Positions 1-8,368 are shown, counted from the stretch's first letter. The stretch is 64,000 nt of DNA from Gemmatimonas aurantiaca (GCF_037190085.1 NZ_JBBCJO010000002.1:464290-528289), one strand, 5' to 3'. The notes: generated from the letters alone by a model not told the origin. Made by a program: numbers and translations.

Positions 1-1291
1 CCAGCGCATTGGCAACCGATCGTTCACCCCCGGCATCGGAGGGGCGATTCACGACACGCAGGGTGTCCTTCGTGGTCCCGTTCACGGTGTCGGTGCCGGA
101 CTGACGGATCACCATCGCGGAAGAACCTCCGCCATCGAGGTTGAGCGCTTTTGTCGCGCCCACCGCCTGCAGCAGTTCGGCGGTCTGTCGCAGCGTCATC
201 CCCATGCTGCGCCCCTGCTGACGCCCGTCGATGACCGCCAGCCACAGACGGCGTCCGCTGCGATCGATTCCCACCGCGGTGCGCGGATTGAGCGCGCGAA
301 AGCCGTCGTTGCCTTCGGTGTCCACATCACGGACGATCGTGCTGTCCACCAGCAGGATGGGGCGCCCACCCACGGCATTGCGCACGTCGATGGTTGCATT
401 GCCGCCCGCCGAACGCAGCGCGAGGCCGATCTGCACCGTGGCGGTATCGCCGTCCCGCGGAGCAGAGCCGGTGGCAGCTGTGGACGGCACATGCAACAAC
501 AGCGTGTCACCGTGGACCACCTGCCCTCCCGGACCACGATCGGAGACAGGCACCTGACGCACGAGATACCGCGCGCCGCTTGCCGGGCTGTCGGCGCCCA
601 GTGGCACGAGCCGATACACCAGCGTCGATCGCATCGTGGAATCGAAGGGTATGCCCCACGCCGCGTCGACGATGCCGGCCGTTCGGGCACTCGGCCGGTT
701 CCACGCCGTCAACAGCATGGTCCCGTGCGCCGTGGTCACCCGGCCGCGTGCCACGAGCGTGTCGATGTGGACACGCCCTTCCTGGTCACTCCACACCACG
801 GGATTGGGGCCCGGTCCGGCGATGAGATGCCCCTGCCCGATGTGCAGGTTGGTGGGCACACCCGGCGGCGCGAAGAGAAAGAAATCGGCGTTGACGGCGG
901 CGATGGCCCGTGACGATGGCGGCAACGTGCCCAGCAGCGCCGACGTGGTGTTGCGCCCCGGAGCAATGGCCGCGCCCTTCACGGCCTGGATATCGAAGCA
1001 GGGACGCGCTTCGACTTCGAGCACCCAGGCACGCCACGGCGCGCGCAGATTGACGATGGTGTGCAGTGTGGCGATGGGCGCGATCCGCTCGCTGTGGACG
1101 GAATCGGCGAACGCGGCCGGCAGCACCAGCGGGGCCGGTGCCGCCGTCGTGGCTGCCGATGTGATTGCCGCACCGGCAATACCCGCTCCCGTGCGACAGC
1201 CGACAATCACTCCCGACATCGCGCAGAGTGTCGACAGGGACACCACACGCCGGACACCGGGACGGCATACCGAGTGGCGCATCGATGACAT
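1..1291 (-). CDS. phosphodiester glycosidase family lipoprotein (NAGPA-like), 3' end outside window
   Basis: The reading frame is open from the ATG at 1291 to the window edge, so about 430 codons are present and the stop is missing. Residues 20-35 form a hydrophobic stretch ending in a lipobox (VIVGC), so it is probably a lipoprotein. Seen motifs typical of the NAGPA/phosphodiester glycosidase family (PF09992) are AVNADFF in the first half, AVIDGRQ in the second half, and the C-terminal ALNLDGGGSSAMV signature near the edge. The family cleaves sugar-phosphodiester bonds in GlcNAc-1-P alpha-N-acetylglucosaminidase, and bacterial members probably act on envelope polymers. The substrate cannot be deduced here. 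A second in-frame ATG at 1282 is an alternative start. No clear ribosome-binding site is visible before either. Confidence 0.8.
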   Translation of the reverse strand, partial: MSSMRHSVCRPGVRRVVSLSTLCAMSGVIVGCRTGAGIAGAAITSAATTAAPAPLVLPAAFADSVHSERIAPIATLHTIVNLRAPWRAWVLEVEARPCFDIQAVKGAAIAPGRNTTSALLGTLPPSSRAIAAVNADFFLFAPPGVPTNLHIGQGHLIAGPGPNPVVWSDQEGRVHIDTLVARGRVTTAHGTMLLTAWNRPSARTAGIVDAAWGIPFDSTMRSTLVYRLVPLGADSPASGARYLVRQVPVSDRGPGGQVVHGDTLLLHVPSTAATGSAPRDGDTATVQIGLALRSAGGNATIDVRNAVGGRPILLVDSTIVRDVDTEGNDGFRALNPRTAVGIDRSGRRLWLAVIDGRQQGRSMGMTLRQTAELLQAVGATKALNLDGGGSSAMVIRQSGTDTVNGTTKDTLRVVNRPSDAGGERSVANAL

Positions 1292-1372
1292 GGACGGATA
1301 TGAATCGTTGAGGGAACGTTCCGGGAATTTCAGAGGCGTTTCAGGGAATATGCCGTCTGCTATCTTGTCCGG

Positions 1373-1915
1373 ATGCCCCAGGCCCCGCCATTCATCACGC
1401 GATTCCTGCTCCGCCTCCGGCGGTGGGCCGACGCCGGATGGTCCAACAGCGTCGTTTTCGGGTGGGGGTTGCTGCAGGGCGGCATCTTTCCGGGGCTCGC
1501 CGATCTCTTCTTTCTGCCCCTGGCGCTGGCACGTCCCGAACGGGCCTACCGTCTGGCGCTGGTGGCCACGGCGGGCACGCTCATCGGCAGCGTGGTGCTG
1601 TACTGGATCGGCGCCGAGGCGCTGGTGTTGCTCGAAGGGCCGGTGGCCCGTTTCTTCGATTTTTCGCCGGATGTATTCGCCGAGTATCGCACGCGGCTCG
1701 CGCAGTACGGCGCGTGGGCGATTTTTGCGAGCACGATGAGTCCGTTGTCCACGAAACTCACCAGTCTGGCTTCCGGCGCCATCGGGGTGCCGTTCGCCGC
1801 GTTCACCGGCGCCCTGCTGGCGGGCCGCCTCACGCGCACCTTCGCACTGGCGTGGCTCGTGCGGCATGGTGGCGCCCAGGCCGTCGCGCGATGGACACAC
1901 GTGCCGCCGGCCTGA
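1373..1915 (+). CDS. YqaA/DedA (VTT)-like inner-membrane protein
   Basis: This 180-residue protein has hydrophobic segments around residues 25-50, 62-85 and 125-150. It has the general arrangement of the SNARE-associated/VTT (DedA, YqaA) membrane family, including a proline/glycine-rich stretch (STMSPLSTKLTSLASGA) where family members carry a re-entrant loop. DedA-family proteins flip or transport lipid carriers and affect envelope integrity. The exact role here is unknown. It is shorter than canonical DedA (about 220 residues) and closer to YqaA in length. It is followed 49 bp downstream by the HD-domain gene on the same strand, so cotranscription is possible. Confidence 0.6.
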   Translation: MPQAPPFITRFLLRLRRWADAGWSNSVVFGWGLLQGGIFPGLADLFFLPLALARPERAYRLALVATAGTLIGSVVLYWIGAEALVLLEGPVARFFDFSPDVFAEYRTRLAQYGAWAIFASTMSPLSTKLTSLASGAIGVPFAAFTGALLAGRLTRTFALAWLVRHGGAQAVARWTHVPPA

Positions 1916-1964
1916 CCGTACAGCTCTTCGTACAGATCTTCGTACCGCCTTCCGTCCTCTTCCG

Positions 1965-2591
1965 ATGTCCATTCCCGCCGACGAACTGCACGGCATTCTC
2001 GATTTTCTGCGCGCCGCCGAATCGCTGAAGCACACGACACGCACCTCGTGGACGTCCACCGGCACACCGGAAACCGTCGCCGCACACACCTGGCGCCTGT
2101 GTCTGATGGCATTGGTGCTGGCACCGCGATTCCCTGGCATCGACCTCGGCAAGCTGCTGCGCATCTGTCTCGTGCACGATCTTGGCGAGGCCATCGGCGG
2201 CGACATCTCGGCGGTGCTGCAGGAAGGTGCACCAAGCAAGGCGGATCAGGAACGCCGCGATCTGCTGCAACTGGTGGCGCCGCTGCCCGCATCGGCGCAA
2301 CACGACATGGTGGCCCTGTGGGACGAGTACGAGCAGGCCATGTCGCCGGAAGCGCGTCTCGCCAAGGGGCTCGACAAGCTGGAGACCATTCTGCAGCACA
2401 ATCAGGGCGTGATGCCGGACGACTTCGATTTCCGGTTCAACCTGCAGTACGGCGCGCGATATACCACGGACGATCCCATTCTCCGTGTGATCCGCGCCGT
2501 GCTCGATGAAGAGACGGAGCGGCGGGCGCAGGAGCGATCGCGGGCACTGGAACGAGAGCAGTCGACGGAACACCGGCCGCACGCCCCGTGA
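1965..2591 (+). CDS. HD-domain phosphohydrolase (HDDC2/YfbR-like 5'-deoxynucleotidase)
   Basis: This 208-residue protein has an HD fold: His41 (AAHTWRL), His71-Asp72 (CLVHDLGEAIGGDI) and Asp137 (LDKLE). This spacing and the EAI-GDI signature are those of the HDDC2/YfbR group, metal-dependent 5'-deoxynucleotidases acting on dNMPs in the cytosol. The longer in-frame start at 1866 lies inside the preceding gene, so the ATG at 1965 is preferred. The stop codon overlaps the GTG start of tgt by 4 bp (GTGA), a sign of translational coupling. The C-terminal 25 residues are charged and low in complexity. Substrate specificity is inferred only from family membership. Confidence 0.8.
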   Translation: MSIPADELHGILDFLRAAESLKHTTRTSWTSTGTPETVAAHTWRLCLMALVLAPRFPGIDLGKLLRICLVHDLGEAIGGDISAVLQEGAPSKADQERRDLLQLVAPLPASAQHDMVALWDEYEQAMSPEARLAKGLDKLETILQHNQGVMPDDFDFRFNLQYGARYTTDDPILRVIRAVLDEETERRAQERSRALEREQSTEHRPHAP

Positions 2592-3811
2592 GCGGGTTTT
2601 TGTTCACGACCCGTCTTGCCGCGGATGCGTCAAACGGGAACGCACGACTGGGCTGGTTCACCACACCACACGGCGCCGTGGAAACGCCGGCCTTCATGCC
2701 GGTGGGCACCCATGCCTCGGTGCGCGGTCTTGCGATGCACGAACTGCGCGATGCCGGTGCAAACATGGTGCTGGCCAACGCCTACCATCTCTATCTGCGT
2801 CCGGGCGACGAGATGGTGCGGGCACTCGGCGGTGTGCACGCCTTCGCGCGCTGGGATGGGCCCATGCTCACCGACTCTGGTGGGTATCAGGTGTTCTCGC
2901 TGTCACGGTATCGCACCGTCACCGAAGACGGTGTAGAGTTCCGCAGCAAACTCGATGGTGCGCGGCATCACTACACCCCCGAACGGGTGATGCAGATCGA
3001 GCGCAACATCGGCGCCGACGTGATCATGCAGCTCGACGAACTCATCGCGGGTGGTTCGTCGTACGATGCGTCGCGATCGGCGATGGAGCGCAGCCTCCGG
3101 TGGCTGGAGCGGTGTCGTGTGGAATTCGACCGATTGTCGCGCGACGGACGTGCGCCGGTGCGCGCACTCACGGTGCCGGCGGGCGCTCCGCCACTGGCTA
3201 CGGACGACATCGCGCGCGACATCGTGGCGCCGCCGCAGGCACTCTTCCCCATCGTGCAGGGTGGCACCTGGGCCGACCTCCGACGGGCGTCCATCGATGG
3301 CATTCTGCAGGCTGGTGATTGGGTTGGCGTGGCCGTGGGTGGACTCTCGGTGGGTGAAGCCAAGAGTGCGATGTACGAGACATTCGAGGTGTGCTCGCCG
3401 CTCCTGCCCGCGGACAAGCCGCGTTACCTGATGGGCGTGGGATTCCCCGACGATCTGCTGGAAGCCGTGGCGCGTGGCATGGATCTGTTCGATTGTGTGG
3501 CGCCCACGCGCATGGGACGGCATGGCACCGTCTTCACGCCCGATGGCAAGACGCAGATCCAGAAGAGCAGCAACCGCACCGATCGCCGGCCGCTCACCGA
3601 GTCCTGCCCGTGTCCGGCGTGCACGCAGTACGACCGTGCATACCTGCGGCATCTCATGGTCACGGAAGAACCCCTCGGCCCACGTCTCCTGGCGCTGCAC
3701 AACCTGACGTTTCTGCTGGAGCTCATGCGGGAGACCCGTGACGCGCTGCGTGATGGGCGGTTCGGGTCATGGAGCGCGGAGTGGCTGGCGCGGTATCGGC
3801 ACGGACGATAG
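2588..3811 (+). CDS. tgt: tRNA-guanine transglycosylase
   Basis: This 407-residue enzyme exchanges guanine-34 in tRNAs with GUN anticodons for preQ1 on the way to queuosine. The substrate-binding loop TDSGGYQVFS is at 95-104 (Asp96 proton acceptor). The nucleophile region is FDCVAPTRMGRHG with Asp302. The zinc site is Cys340, Cys342, Cys345 and His371. The start is a GTG overlapping the HD-protein stop by 4 bp. The protein is about 30 residues longer than E. coli Tgt. Most of the excess is an insertion at about 181-215, between the helix after MERSLRWLERC and the ALFPIVQGG strand. All key residues are present, so the enzyme should be active. No other queuosine gene lies in the window. Confidence 0.97.
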   Translation: MSGFLFTTRLAADASNGNARLGWFTTPHGAVETPAFMPVGTHASVRGLAMHELRDAGANMVLANAYHLYLRPGDEMVRALGGVHAFARWDGPMLTDSGGYQVFSLSRYRTVTEDGVEFRSKLDGARHHYTPERVMQIERNIGADVIMQLDELIAGGSSYDASRSAMERSLRWLERCRVEFDRLSRDGRAPVRALTVPAGAPPLATDDIARDIVAPPQALFPIVQGGTWADLRRASIDGILQAGDWVGVAVGGLSVGEAKSAMYETFEVCSPLLPADKPRYLMGVGFPDDLLEAVARGMDLFDCVAPTRMGRHGTVFTPDGKTQIQKSSNRTDRRPLTESCPCPACTQYDRAYLRHLMVTEEPLGPRLLALHNLTFLLELMRETRDALRDGRFGSWSAEWLARYRHGR

Positions 3812-3933
3812 AGCCGGCGGATGACCGGCGCAGATGACAGACACCCGTAGCAGACGCGGATTGCACGCTGACGACGGGGGCGGGCAGTAGAGACGGGTAG
3901 CGGGTGTGGTGCCGGCGGTCGCATTTTTGTGGA

Positions 3934-4923
3934 ATGCCTCGTTCTCTTCCCCTCCGATTCACGATCGGCGCGCGCATCGCGCTCGCCTCGGCGCTGACGT
4001 TCGCCGCGCTGTTTCCGACGCCATTCGCCCGCCTGGATGCACAACGTGCACAGCAGGTGGTGCGCACCGCCGATCCGGCCAAACGCGGTGTTCCGCTGAG
4101 CGCCTTCCCACGATTCGTGAAGCTCACGGACAACGTGTACGGCTACGAGGAAATCCGGCAACCGGGCTTCACCACGGTGAGCCTCGTGGTGATCGGCAAG
4201 GATGGTGTGCTCATCGCCGACGGCCAGGGATCGCCGGACGCCACGCAGACCATGGTGGAGAAGATCAGGACACTCACTCCCTTGCCGATCAAGTGGTACA
4301 TCGTGGGCTCGGATCATGGTGACCACACGGCCGGCAACAGCGTGCTGCCCAAAGGCATCACCTACGTGGTGCACCCCAATTCCCTGGCGCAACTCAAGCG
4401 CGACTCGGCGGCGGCCACGGGCGGACGTGTGGTCATCGTCCCACCCAAGGCCATGACCGGCACCGAAGAAACGATCGACGTCGGCACCACGAAGGTGAAG
4501 GTGCTGTTCCTGGGCCGCGCACACACCGGCGGCGACCTCATGGTGCAGTTGCCGAAGGAGAAGATCCTCTTCATGAGCGAGGCCTATCTCAATCGGGTGT
4601 TTCCGGCCATGCGGTCGGCGTATCCGAGCGAATGGGTGAAGACCATCAACGCCGCACTCGCGTTGAAGAACGTGGACTGGTACATCCCCGGACACGGCTT
4701 CATCGAAGACCGCAAAGTGTCGCGCGAGGAGCTCGTGACGTTCCGCGACGCGACGGTGAGCGTGATCAATGAAGTGAAGCGGCTCAAGGCGGCGGGATTG
4801 AGCCTCGACGACGCCGTGAAGCAGGCAAAGTGGGGGCCGCTGAGCGAGTGGTTCCTGGCCGATCAGCAGGGGCCGATCGCCGTGCGGCGGGTGTGGGCGG
4901 CGTTGGATGGGACGCTGAAGTAG
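3934..4923 (+). CDS. secreted metallo-beta-lactamase-fold hydrolase with altered metal motif
   Basis: This 329-residue protein has an N-terminal signal peptide (about residues 1-36, ending near RLDAQ) and an MBL fold. The usual H-x-H-x-D-H motif reads S-D-H-G-D-H at 126-131, so the first zinc ligand is replaced by Ser126. The later ligands are seen as His197 (GRAHTGGD) and His254 (IPGHGF). The position usually occupied by the bridging Asp reads FMSE (213-216). The start at 3934 is chosen because it gives a proper signal peptide. The C-terminal 35 residues (KQAKWG to LDGTLK) are repeated as a fragment at 5985-6110. It probably binds one metal or an unusual pair, and the substrate is unknown. 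Confidence 0.82.
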   Translation: MPRSLPLRFTIGARIALASALTFAALFPTPFARLDAQRAQQVVRTADPAKRGVPLSAFPRFVKLTDNVYGYEEIRQPGFTTVSLVVIGKDGVLIADGQGSPDATQTMVEKIRTLTPLPIKWYIVGSDHGDHTAGNSVLPKGITYVVHPNSLAQLKRDSAAATGGRVVIVPPKAMTGTEETIDVGTTKVKVLFLGRAHTGGDLMVQLPKEKILFMSEAYLNRVFPAMRSAYPSEWVKTINAALALKNVDWYIPGHGFIEDRKVSREELVTFRDATVSVINEVKRLKAAGLSLDDAVKQAKWGPLSEWFLADQQGPIAVRRVWAALDGTLK

Positions 4924-4986
4924 CGTGGTGGGTTATGGGTTCAGGGTTTGGGGGTGAACGGCCGGTGGAGCACCGGGGAGGAAACG

Positions 4987-6006
4987 ATGTGGTCCATGGT
5001 GCCGCGTGTCATCGGACTCGCCCTATTTGTCTCGTGCACATCTGCGCTTGCTGGTCAGAGCGCAGAGACCAATGGTATTGTGCGCGGCGAGGTCGTCAGC
5101 TCCGTCGATAGTCGACCCGTCGTCGATGCCGAGATCCTCCTCACCATTGGATCCGGCACGCGGATTTCACGAACCGACGAGCGTGGGCAGTTTTCGATCA
5201 ACAGGGTTCCCGACGGGCGTCATGGCTTGCAGGTGAGACGATTGGGCTATTTGCCCAGCTCGCTCACGGTTGATGTTCAGGACGGAACGGCCTCCGTCAC
5301 AGTGCGGCTTGCCCCTTCGACGCAGGTCCTGCAGAGCGTCCGGGTCCGGCGTTCGTTCTCGGGCGTTCGCGGTGTCGTAGGAGCGGATTCGACCCTCGAG
5401 CCTATTGTTGGGGCACAAGTCGCCATCATGGGCACAAGTGGGCGAGCGAAGACCGACTCAGTCGGAGGGTTTCTCATCGGTATTCGCCCGGGAGCGTACA
5501 TCGCGCGGATTTCGGCACCAGGTTTCCGACCGTCGCTCCGCAGCATCCTCGTCAGACGGGATACAGTCACCGAGGTGGTGGAGTTGCTGGCGACTGGGCA
5601 GAAGGGAAGCTCCATCGTGCTGGAGGCCGCACTGACGGACGCCTATACCAGGCTGAATGCGCGCGGCCCCATGTCGGTCGTGGTTTCGGGTGAAGAGCTG
5701 AGACAAACGAAATCCGATGGGCTCGTGGCCGCACTGATGCAGAACCGAACCACGAGCGCAAAAGGGCTCCGACTTGGCCGATCGGTTTGCATCTTCCTGA
5801 ACGGAAGGCCGATGCCGGACTTGGGCCTGTCCATGTTGAACACTGCGGAGGTCGAGGCACTGGAGGTCTACACCAAGGCATCCGATACGCACGGAGCACT
5901 GGGTCAGTTGTGGCCCCCGGGCCGTGAGTGCGGATCGACAGGAGTTGCTTCAAAGCCCGACCCTTCCGTCACCATCGCATGGATCGTCATATGGACCCGA
6001 CAATGA
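4987..6006 (+). CDS. secreted carboxypeptidase-regulatory-like / TonB-plug-like surface protein
   Basis: This 339-residue protein starts at an ATG preceded by a good Shine-Dalgarno (GGGGAGGAAACG). The signal peptide is residues 1-22 (ending SALAG). Two repeats resembling carboxypeptidase regulatory-like beta-sandwich domains follow: about 28-110 (GIVRGEVVSSVDSRPVVDAE) and about 130-200 (LEPIVGAQVAIMGTSGRAKT). The end (about 220-310, with VFLNGRPMPD-like text and VEALEVYT) looks like a truncated TonB-receptor plug without the beta-barrel. It lies between the two copies of the MBL-fold tail. Its last codons overlap the second tail copy (stop 6004-6006). Its base composition is visibly lower in G+C than that of the flanking genes. 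The role is unknown, with surface binding possible. Confidence 0.68.
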   Translation: MWSMVPRVIGLALFVSCTSALAGQSAETNGIVRGEVVSSVDSRPVVDAEILLTIGSGTRISRTDERGQFSINRVPDGRHGLQVRRLGYLPSSLTVDVQDGTASVTVRLAPSTQVLQSVRVRRSFSGVRGVVGADSTLEPIVGAQVAIMGTSGRAKTDSVGGFLIGIRPGAYIARISAPGFRPSLRSILVRRDTVTEVVELLATGQKGSSIVLEAALTDAYTRLNARGPMSVVVSGEELRQTKSDGLVAALMQNRTTSAKGLRLGRSVCIFLNGRPMPDLGLSMLNTAEVEALEVYTKASDTHGALGQLWPPGRECGSTGVASKPDPSVTIAWIVIWTRQ

Positions 6007-6110
6007 AGCAGGCCAGGTGGGGACGCCTCAGTGCTTGGTTCCTGGTGAATCAGCCGGGGCCGATCGCCGTGCGGCGGGTGTGCCGGGAGTTGGGATGGAC
6101 GCTGAAGTAG
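5985..6110 (+). pseudogene. degenerate duplicate of the MBL-fold gene's C-terminus
   Basis: The frame ending at the TAG at 6108-6110 encodes KQARWGRLSAWFLVNQPGP followed by IAVRRV and ending WTLK. This matches the last 35-38 residues of the MBL-fold gene (KQAKWGPLSEWFLADQQGP, then IAVRRV and GTLK). At DNA level the two copies share a perfect 27-bp block at 4869-4895 and 6056-6082, and both end GACGCTGAAGTAG. No upstream part of the MBL gene is present. This is therefore a remnant of a duplicated or recombined gene, not a functional gene. A short ORF from the ATG at 6003 exists but has no convincing ribosome-binding site. Confidence 0.72.
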
Positions 6111-6114
6111 CATT

Positions 6115-6146
6115 GTGGGCTCCCGGGAGCGGCCCGGGGAGCCCAC
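6115..6146 (+). terminator. GC-rich hairpin after the duplicated MBL tail
   Basis: A perfect 10-bp stem is seen, GTGGGCTCCC (6115-6124) with GGGAGCCCAC (6137-6146), five bases after the stop of the duplicated tail. The following bases are moderately T-rich but hold no uninterrupted T run. It is probably an intrinsic terminator for the 4987-6006 unit. Confidence 0.55.
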
Positions 6147-6246
6147 AGTCTTGTATTTCAGGTTGGCGTCCTTTAGCGTCAGACGTGTAGCCCAGTCAAA
6201 AAGAAACACTTAGAACACCCAAGCCTCCCCCGGACCGGCGTTACCC

Positions 6247-6627
6247 GTGTCCGGTAATCGTGCGGACGTCCCAGTCGAGGAGTTGCGCAACGCCGTTCGG
6301 GAACGGGTTGCGGAAAAGTCCATTCGCGTCGTCGCTCAGGAAACCGGGATGAGCCCGACAGGCTTGTGGCGATTCATCGGCGGTACCTCGCCGTACCTGA
6401 AGACGCAGCGACGGCTGCAAGCATGGTACGTGATGGACCGGGCCGAGCGGTCGGAGCTCGAGGTGACCGGGCCGTTGGCGGCTGCGGCGCTCGATATCCT
6501 GACAAGGCATTTGCCAGCCGAAATGAGAATGGAGCGTGCTGCTCAATTGCTGAGTCTGCTCGAAGAACAGGGGAAGCCGGTTCCGGCCTGGCTGGCGAGG
6601 CTCAGAGAGCACGGCGACGTACCGTAA
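6247..6627 (+). CDS. small HTH-like DNA-binding protein
   Basis: This is a 126-residue protein starting at a GTG. Residues 8-55 (ELRNAVRERVAEKSIRVVAQ then MSPTGLWRFIGG) look like a helix-turn-helix of the Cro/resolvase type: a helix, a VVAQETGMSPTGL recognition unit, then a basic stretch. The rest is helical and acidic with a leucine-rich segment (AAQLLSLLEEQG). No metal or catalytic motif is seen. It lies alone between the accessory surface gene and the PEP-CTERM gene and may regulate either. The function is inferred only from the HTH-like pattern. Confidence 0.55.
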   Translation: MSGNRADVPVEELRNAVRERVAEKSIRVVAQETGMSPTGLWRFIGGTSPYLKTQRRLQAWYVMDRAERSELEVTGPLAAAALDILTRHLPAEMRMERAAQLLSLLEEQGKPVPAWLARLREHGDVP

Positions 6628-6666
6628 AAGCAGACGACGGCACGAAACAGAGGTGGAATACCCCTG

Positions 6667-6679
6667 CTACAGGCTGTAG
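6667..6679. promoter_or_regulatory. interrupted palindrome upstream of the PEP-CTERM gene
   Basis: CTACAG-G-CTGTAG is a perfect 13-base palindrome with a single central base. It lies 40 bp after the small HTH gene and about 170 bp before the PEP-CTERM start. It has the size and symmetry of a small repressor operator. No experimental or comparative support is available from the sequence alone. Confidence 0.3.
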
Positions 6680-6848
6680 TTGAGTCGCAACAACAGATCG
6701 GTACGGCGTGCCAATGATGGGAGCGCCAACCGGTCTATCTGCCTACCAGTACTGCACATAAAAGATTCCACAATACGGAAATCACCAGGTACGCTTATTG
6801 CTGACTGTTCTTTCTGTTTCTTTTTGTTTCCCTCCACCGTTTCGGACT

Positions 6849-7676
6849 ATGCATCCCTTGAGCAAGGCCGCCCTCATCGCCACGGCAACCCTCGGAGCGA
6901 TCGCGCTTCCGGCGTCTGCCCAGACCGTCACCTACACCCCCGGAACGCAGTACGATGTCGCCGGACTCGGCAACCATGTAGCGACCGGCGCGAGCATGGC
7001 CGGGATGCAGGTGACGTATACGACATTCTCGGGTTTCACCGAGACACTGACCTGGGGAGCACTGGGCGGTGGCTATGCAGGCCAGTGCGGCGTGATGTCC
7101 TCAGACGGAGGGTACCGGTTCGTTTTGCGCTTTACCTGTCAAGAGGACACCTACTCGTCCTATGCGGGCTACACCTGGCTGCTGAGCTATGCGGGAAAGG
7201 ACCAGTTCACAGGCGAACAACTGCATGGTGAACTTTCGACTGTCGTGCTCAACGGTGCGTCGAGCCGTACGGTGTTCGATTGTGCGTGGACAGGCAACTC
7301 GTGCCAGCAGAATGGCAACACGGCAACCGAGGTTGGCACGTCGGGATCGGACAAGGGCTGGTCAGCCCAGAACGCAGGCTTTGGAAACGAACCAACTTTT
7401 ACGTACTCGAACATTGTGGGAATCGGCGGAATTGCGCCGGTTGGGGACATCTATGAGCAATTGCTGATCGACTTCACGGGAAGGAATTTCGGTGCAAATG
7501 GAAGCACCGCATACGTCTTCTACGTCGACACCGACCACACCGACCCCAACTCACCCATCCCGTCGCCGTGGACGAGCACGCCGCCAACCACGGTTCCCGA
7601 ACCGAGCACCTATGCGCTCATGGCTTCGGGGCTGGCAGCGATCTTCGGTATCGCCCGACGCAGACGGACGGCCTGA
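6849..7676 (+). CDS. PEP-CTERM sorting-domain exported protein
   Basis: This 275-residue protein has a signal peptide at 1-24 (ALPASAQ), a beta-rich Gly/Thr/Tyr/Ser body with Cys pairs (AGQCGV, RFTCQE, FDCAW, NSCQQ), and a C-terminal VPEPSTYALMASGLAAIFGI segment followed by RRRR. That tripartite tail is the PEP-CTERM signal, processed by exosortase (EpsH/Xrt) and usually linked to exopolysaccharide or biofilm matrix. No exosortase gene lies in the window. The ATG at 6849 is chosen because it begins the signal peptide. An upstream in-frame start at 6798 would put 17 odd residues before it. The gene sits in the patch of atypical composition. Confidence 0.85.
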   Translation: MHPLSKAALIATATLGAIALPASAQTVTYTPGTQYDVAGLGNHVATGASMAGMQVTYTTFSGFTETLTWGALGGGYAGQCGVMSSDGGYRFVLRFTCQEDTYSSYAGYTWLLSYAGKDQFTGEQLHGELSTVVLNGASSRTVFDCAWTGNSCQQNGNTATEVGTSGSDKGWSAQNAGFGNEPTFTYSNIVGIGGIAPVGDIYEQLLIDFTGRNFGANGSTAYVFYVDTDHTDPNSPIPSPWTSTPPTTVPEPSTYALMASGLAAIFGIARRRRTA

Positions 7677-7716
7677 GCATCAAGACCGCCGCGCTGCAGG
7701 CGACGACATCATCTGC

Positions 7717-7742
7717 AGAGCCGGTCCTCAGGGATCGGCTCT
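7717..7742 (+). terminator. rho-independent terminator of the PEP-CTERM gene
   Basis: The stem is formed by AGAGCCGGTCC and GGGATCGGCTCT around a TCA loop and is followed by GCTCATTTT. It lies 40 bp after the stop of the PEP-CTERM gene and before the convergent membrane-protein gene. Confidence 0.65.
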
Positions 7743-7795
7743 GCTCATTTTGAACCCGTGCGTAGTCGCGGACACCTGCTCGATACCCGCCCGAC

Positions 7796-8368
7796 TCAGG
7801 CGCCTGCTCGTCTCCCAATCCATTCTCCCACATCGGAATCCACTCGTCCCGTTCGCCGCCAAACGAACGCGGTGAATGCCAATGCAGCGCATACCATCAC
7901 AAGGAGTATGCGCTGTCGTTGTTTTTCACGGTGCTGGAGATGCTCCCGCGCCTCCTGCATCGCTTCGCGGGCGATGCTTCTGTCCTGCATCAATCGATCC
8001 CGCTGCGGCAGTGCGTTCCACAGTGCTTCGGGAGCTGCCTCGCTGAAGGGATTGAGCGAGAAGCCTTCCCATACGAGCGTATCCGATGGATGCTCGATGA
8101 AAGGGAGTTCTCCCCACGGCTCTCGTACTGGCGAGAACCGGGCTCTGACTTTTCGCGCCGTGAGGGCTGTGGCGCTGTCTCTCGGAACACCCGCAACGAT
8201 CAATGCGGACCAATATCCGGAGGCGGCGCTTTGTGCTCCGAACAACGCCTGCTCGATTCGTTGCTCCCGATTCAATCTCAGCCATAGTGCCGTGATCGCC
8301 ATCGCTCCCGCACCACAGGCGACCAGGTAGCGCAGCCAGTTACGACGACTTCGGTTGCTGTTGATCAT
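7796..8368 (-). CDS. hypothetical membrane protein with two transmembrane segments
   Basis: This 190-residue protein has one membrane segment at about 14-31 (LVACGAGAMAITALWL) and another at about 153-170 (ILLVMVCAALAFTAFVW). Between them is a soluble, mixed-charge domain of about 120 residues ending in a helical, basic stretch (REAMQEAREHLQHREKQRQR). The overlapping plus-strand frames give Arg/Ser-rich nonsense, while this frame gives proper hydrophobic helices, so the minus strand is chosen. I do not recognise the family. Codon use is less G+C-biased than in the penicillin-acylase gene beyond it, matching the accessory patch. Confidence 0.6.
   Translation of the reverse strand: MINSNRSRRNWLRYLVACGAGAMAITALWLRLNREQRIEQALFGAQSAASGYWSALIVAGVPRDSATALTARKVRARFSPVREPWGELPFIEHPSDTLVWEGFSLNPFSEAAPEALWNALPQRDRLMQDRSIAREAMQEAREHLQHREKQRQRILLVMVCAALAFTAFVWRRTGRVDSDVGEWIGRRAGA

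Noticed and set aside
7758..8330. 190-codon plus-strand frame opposite the two-helix membrane protein
   Set aside because: Cys/Arg/Ser-rich with no hydrophobic segments, whereas the minus frame has two clean membrane helices.
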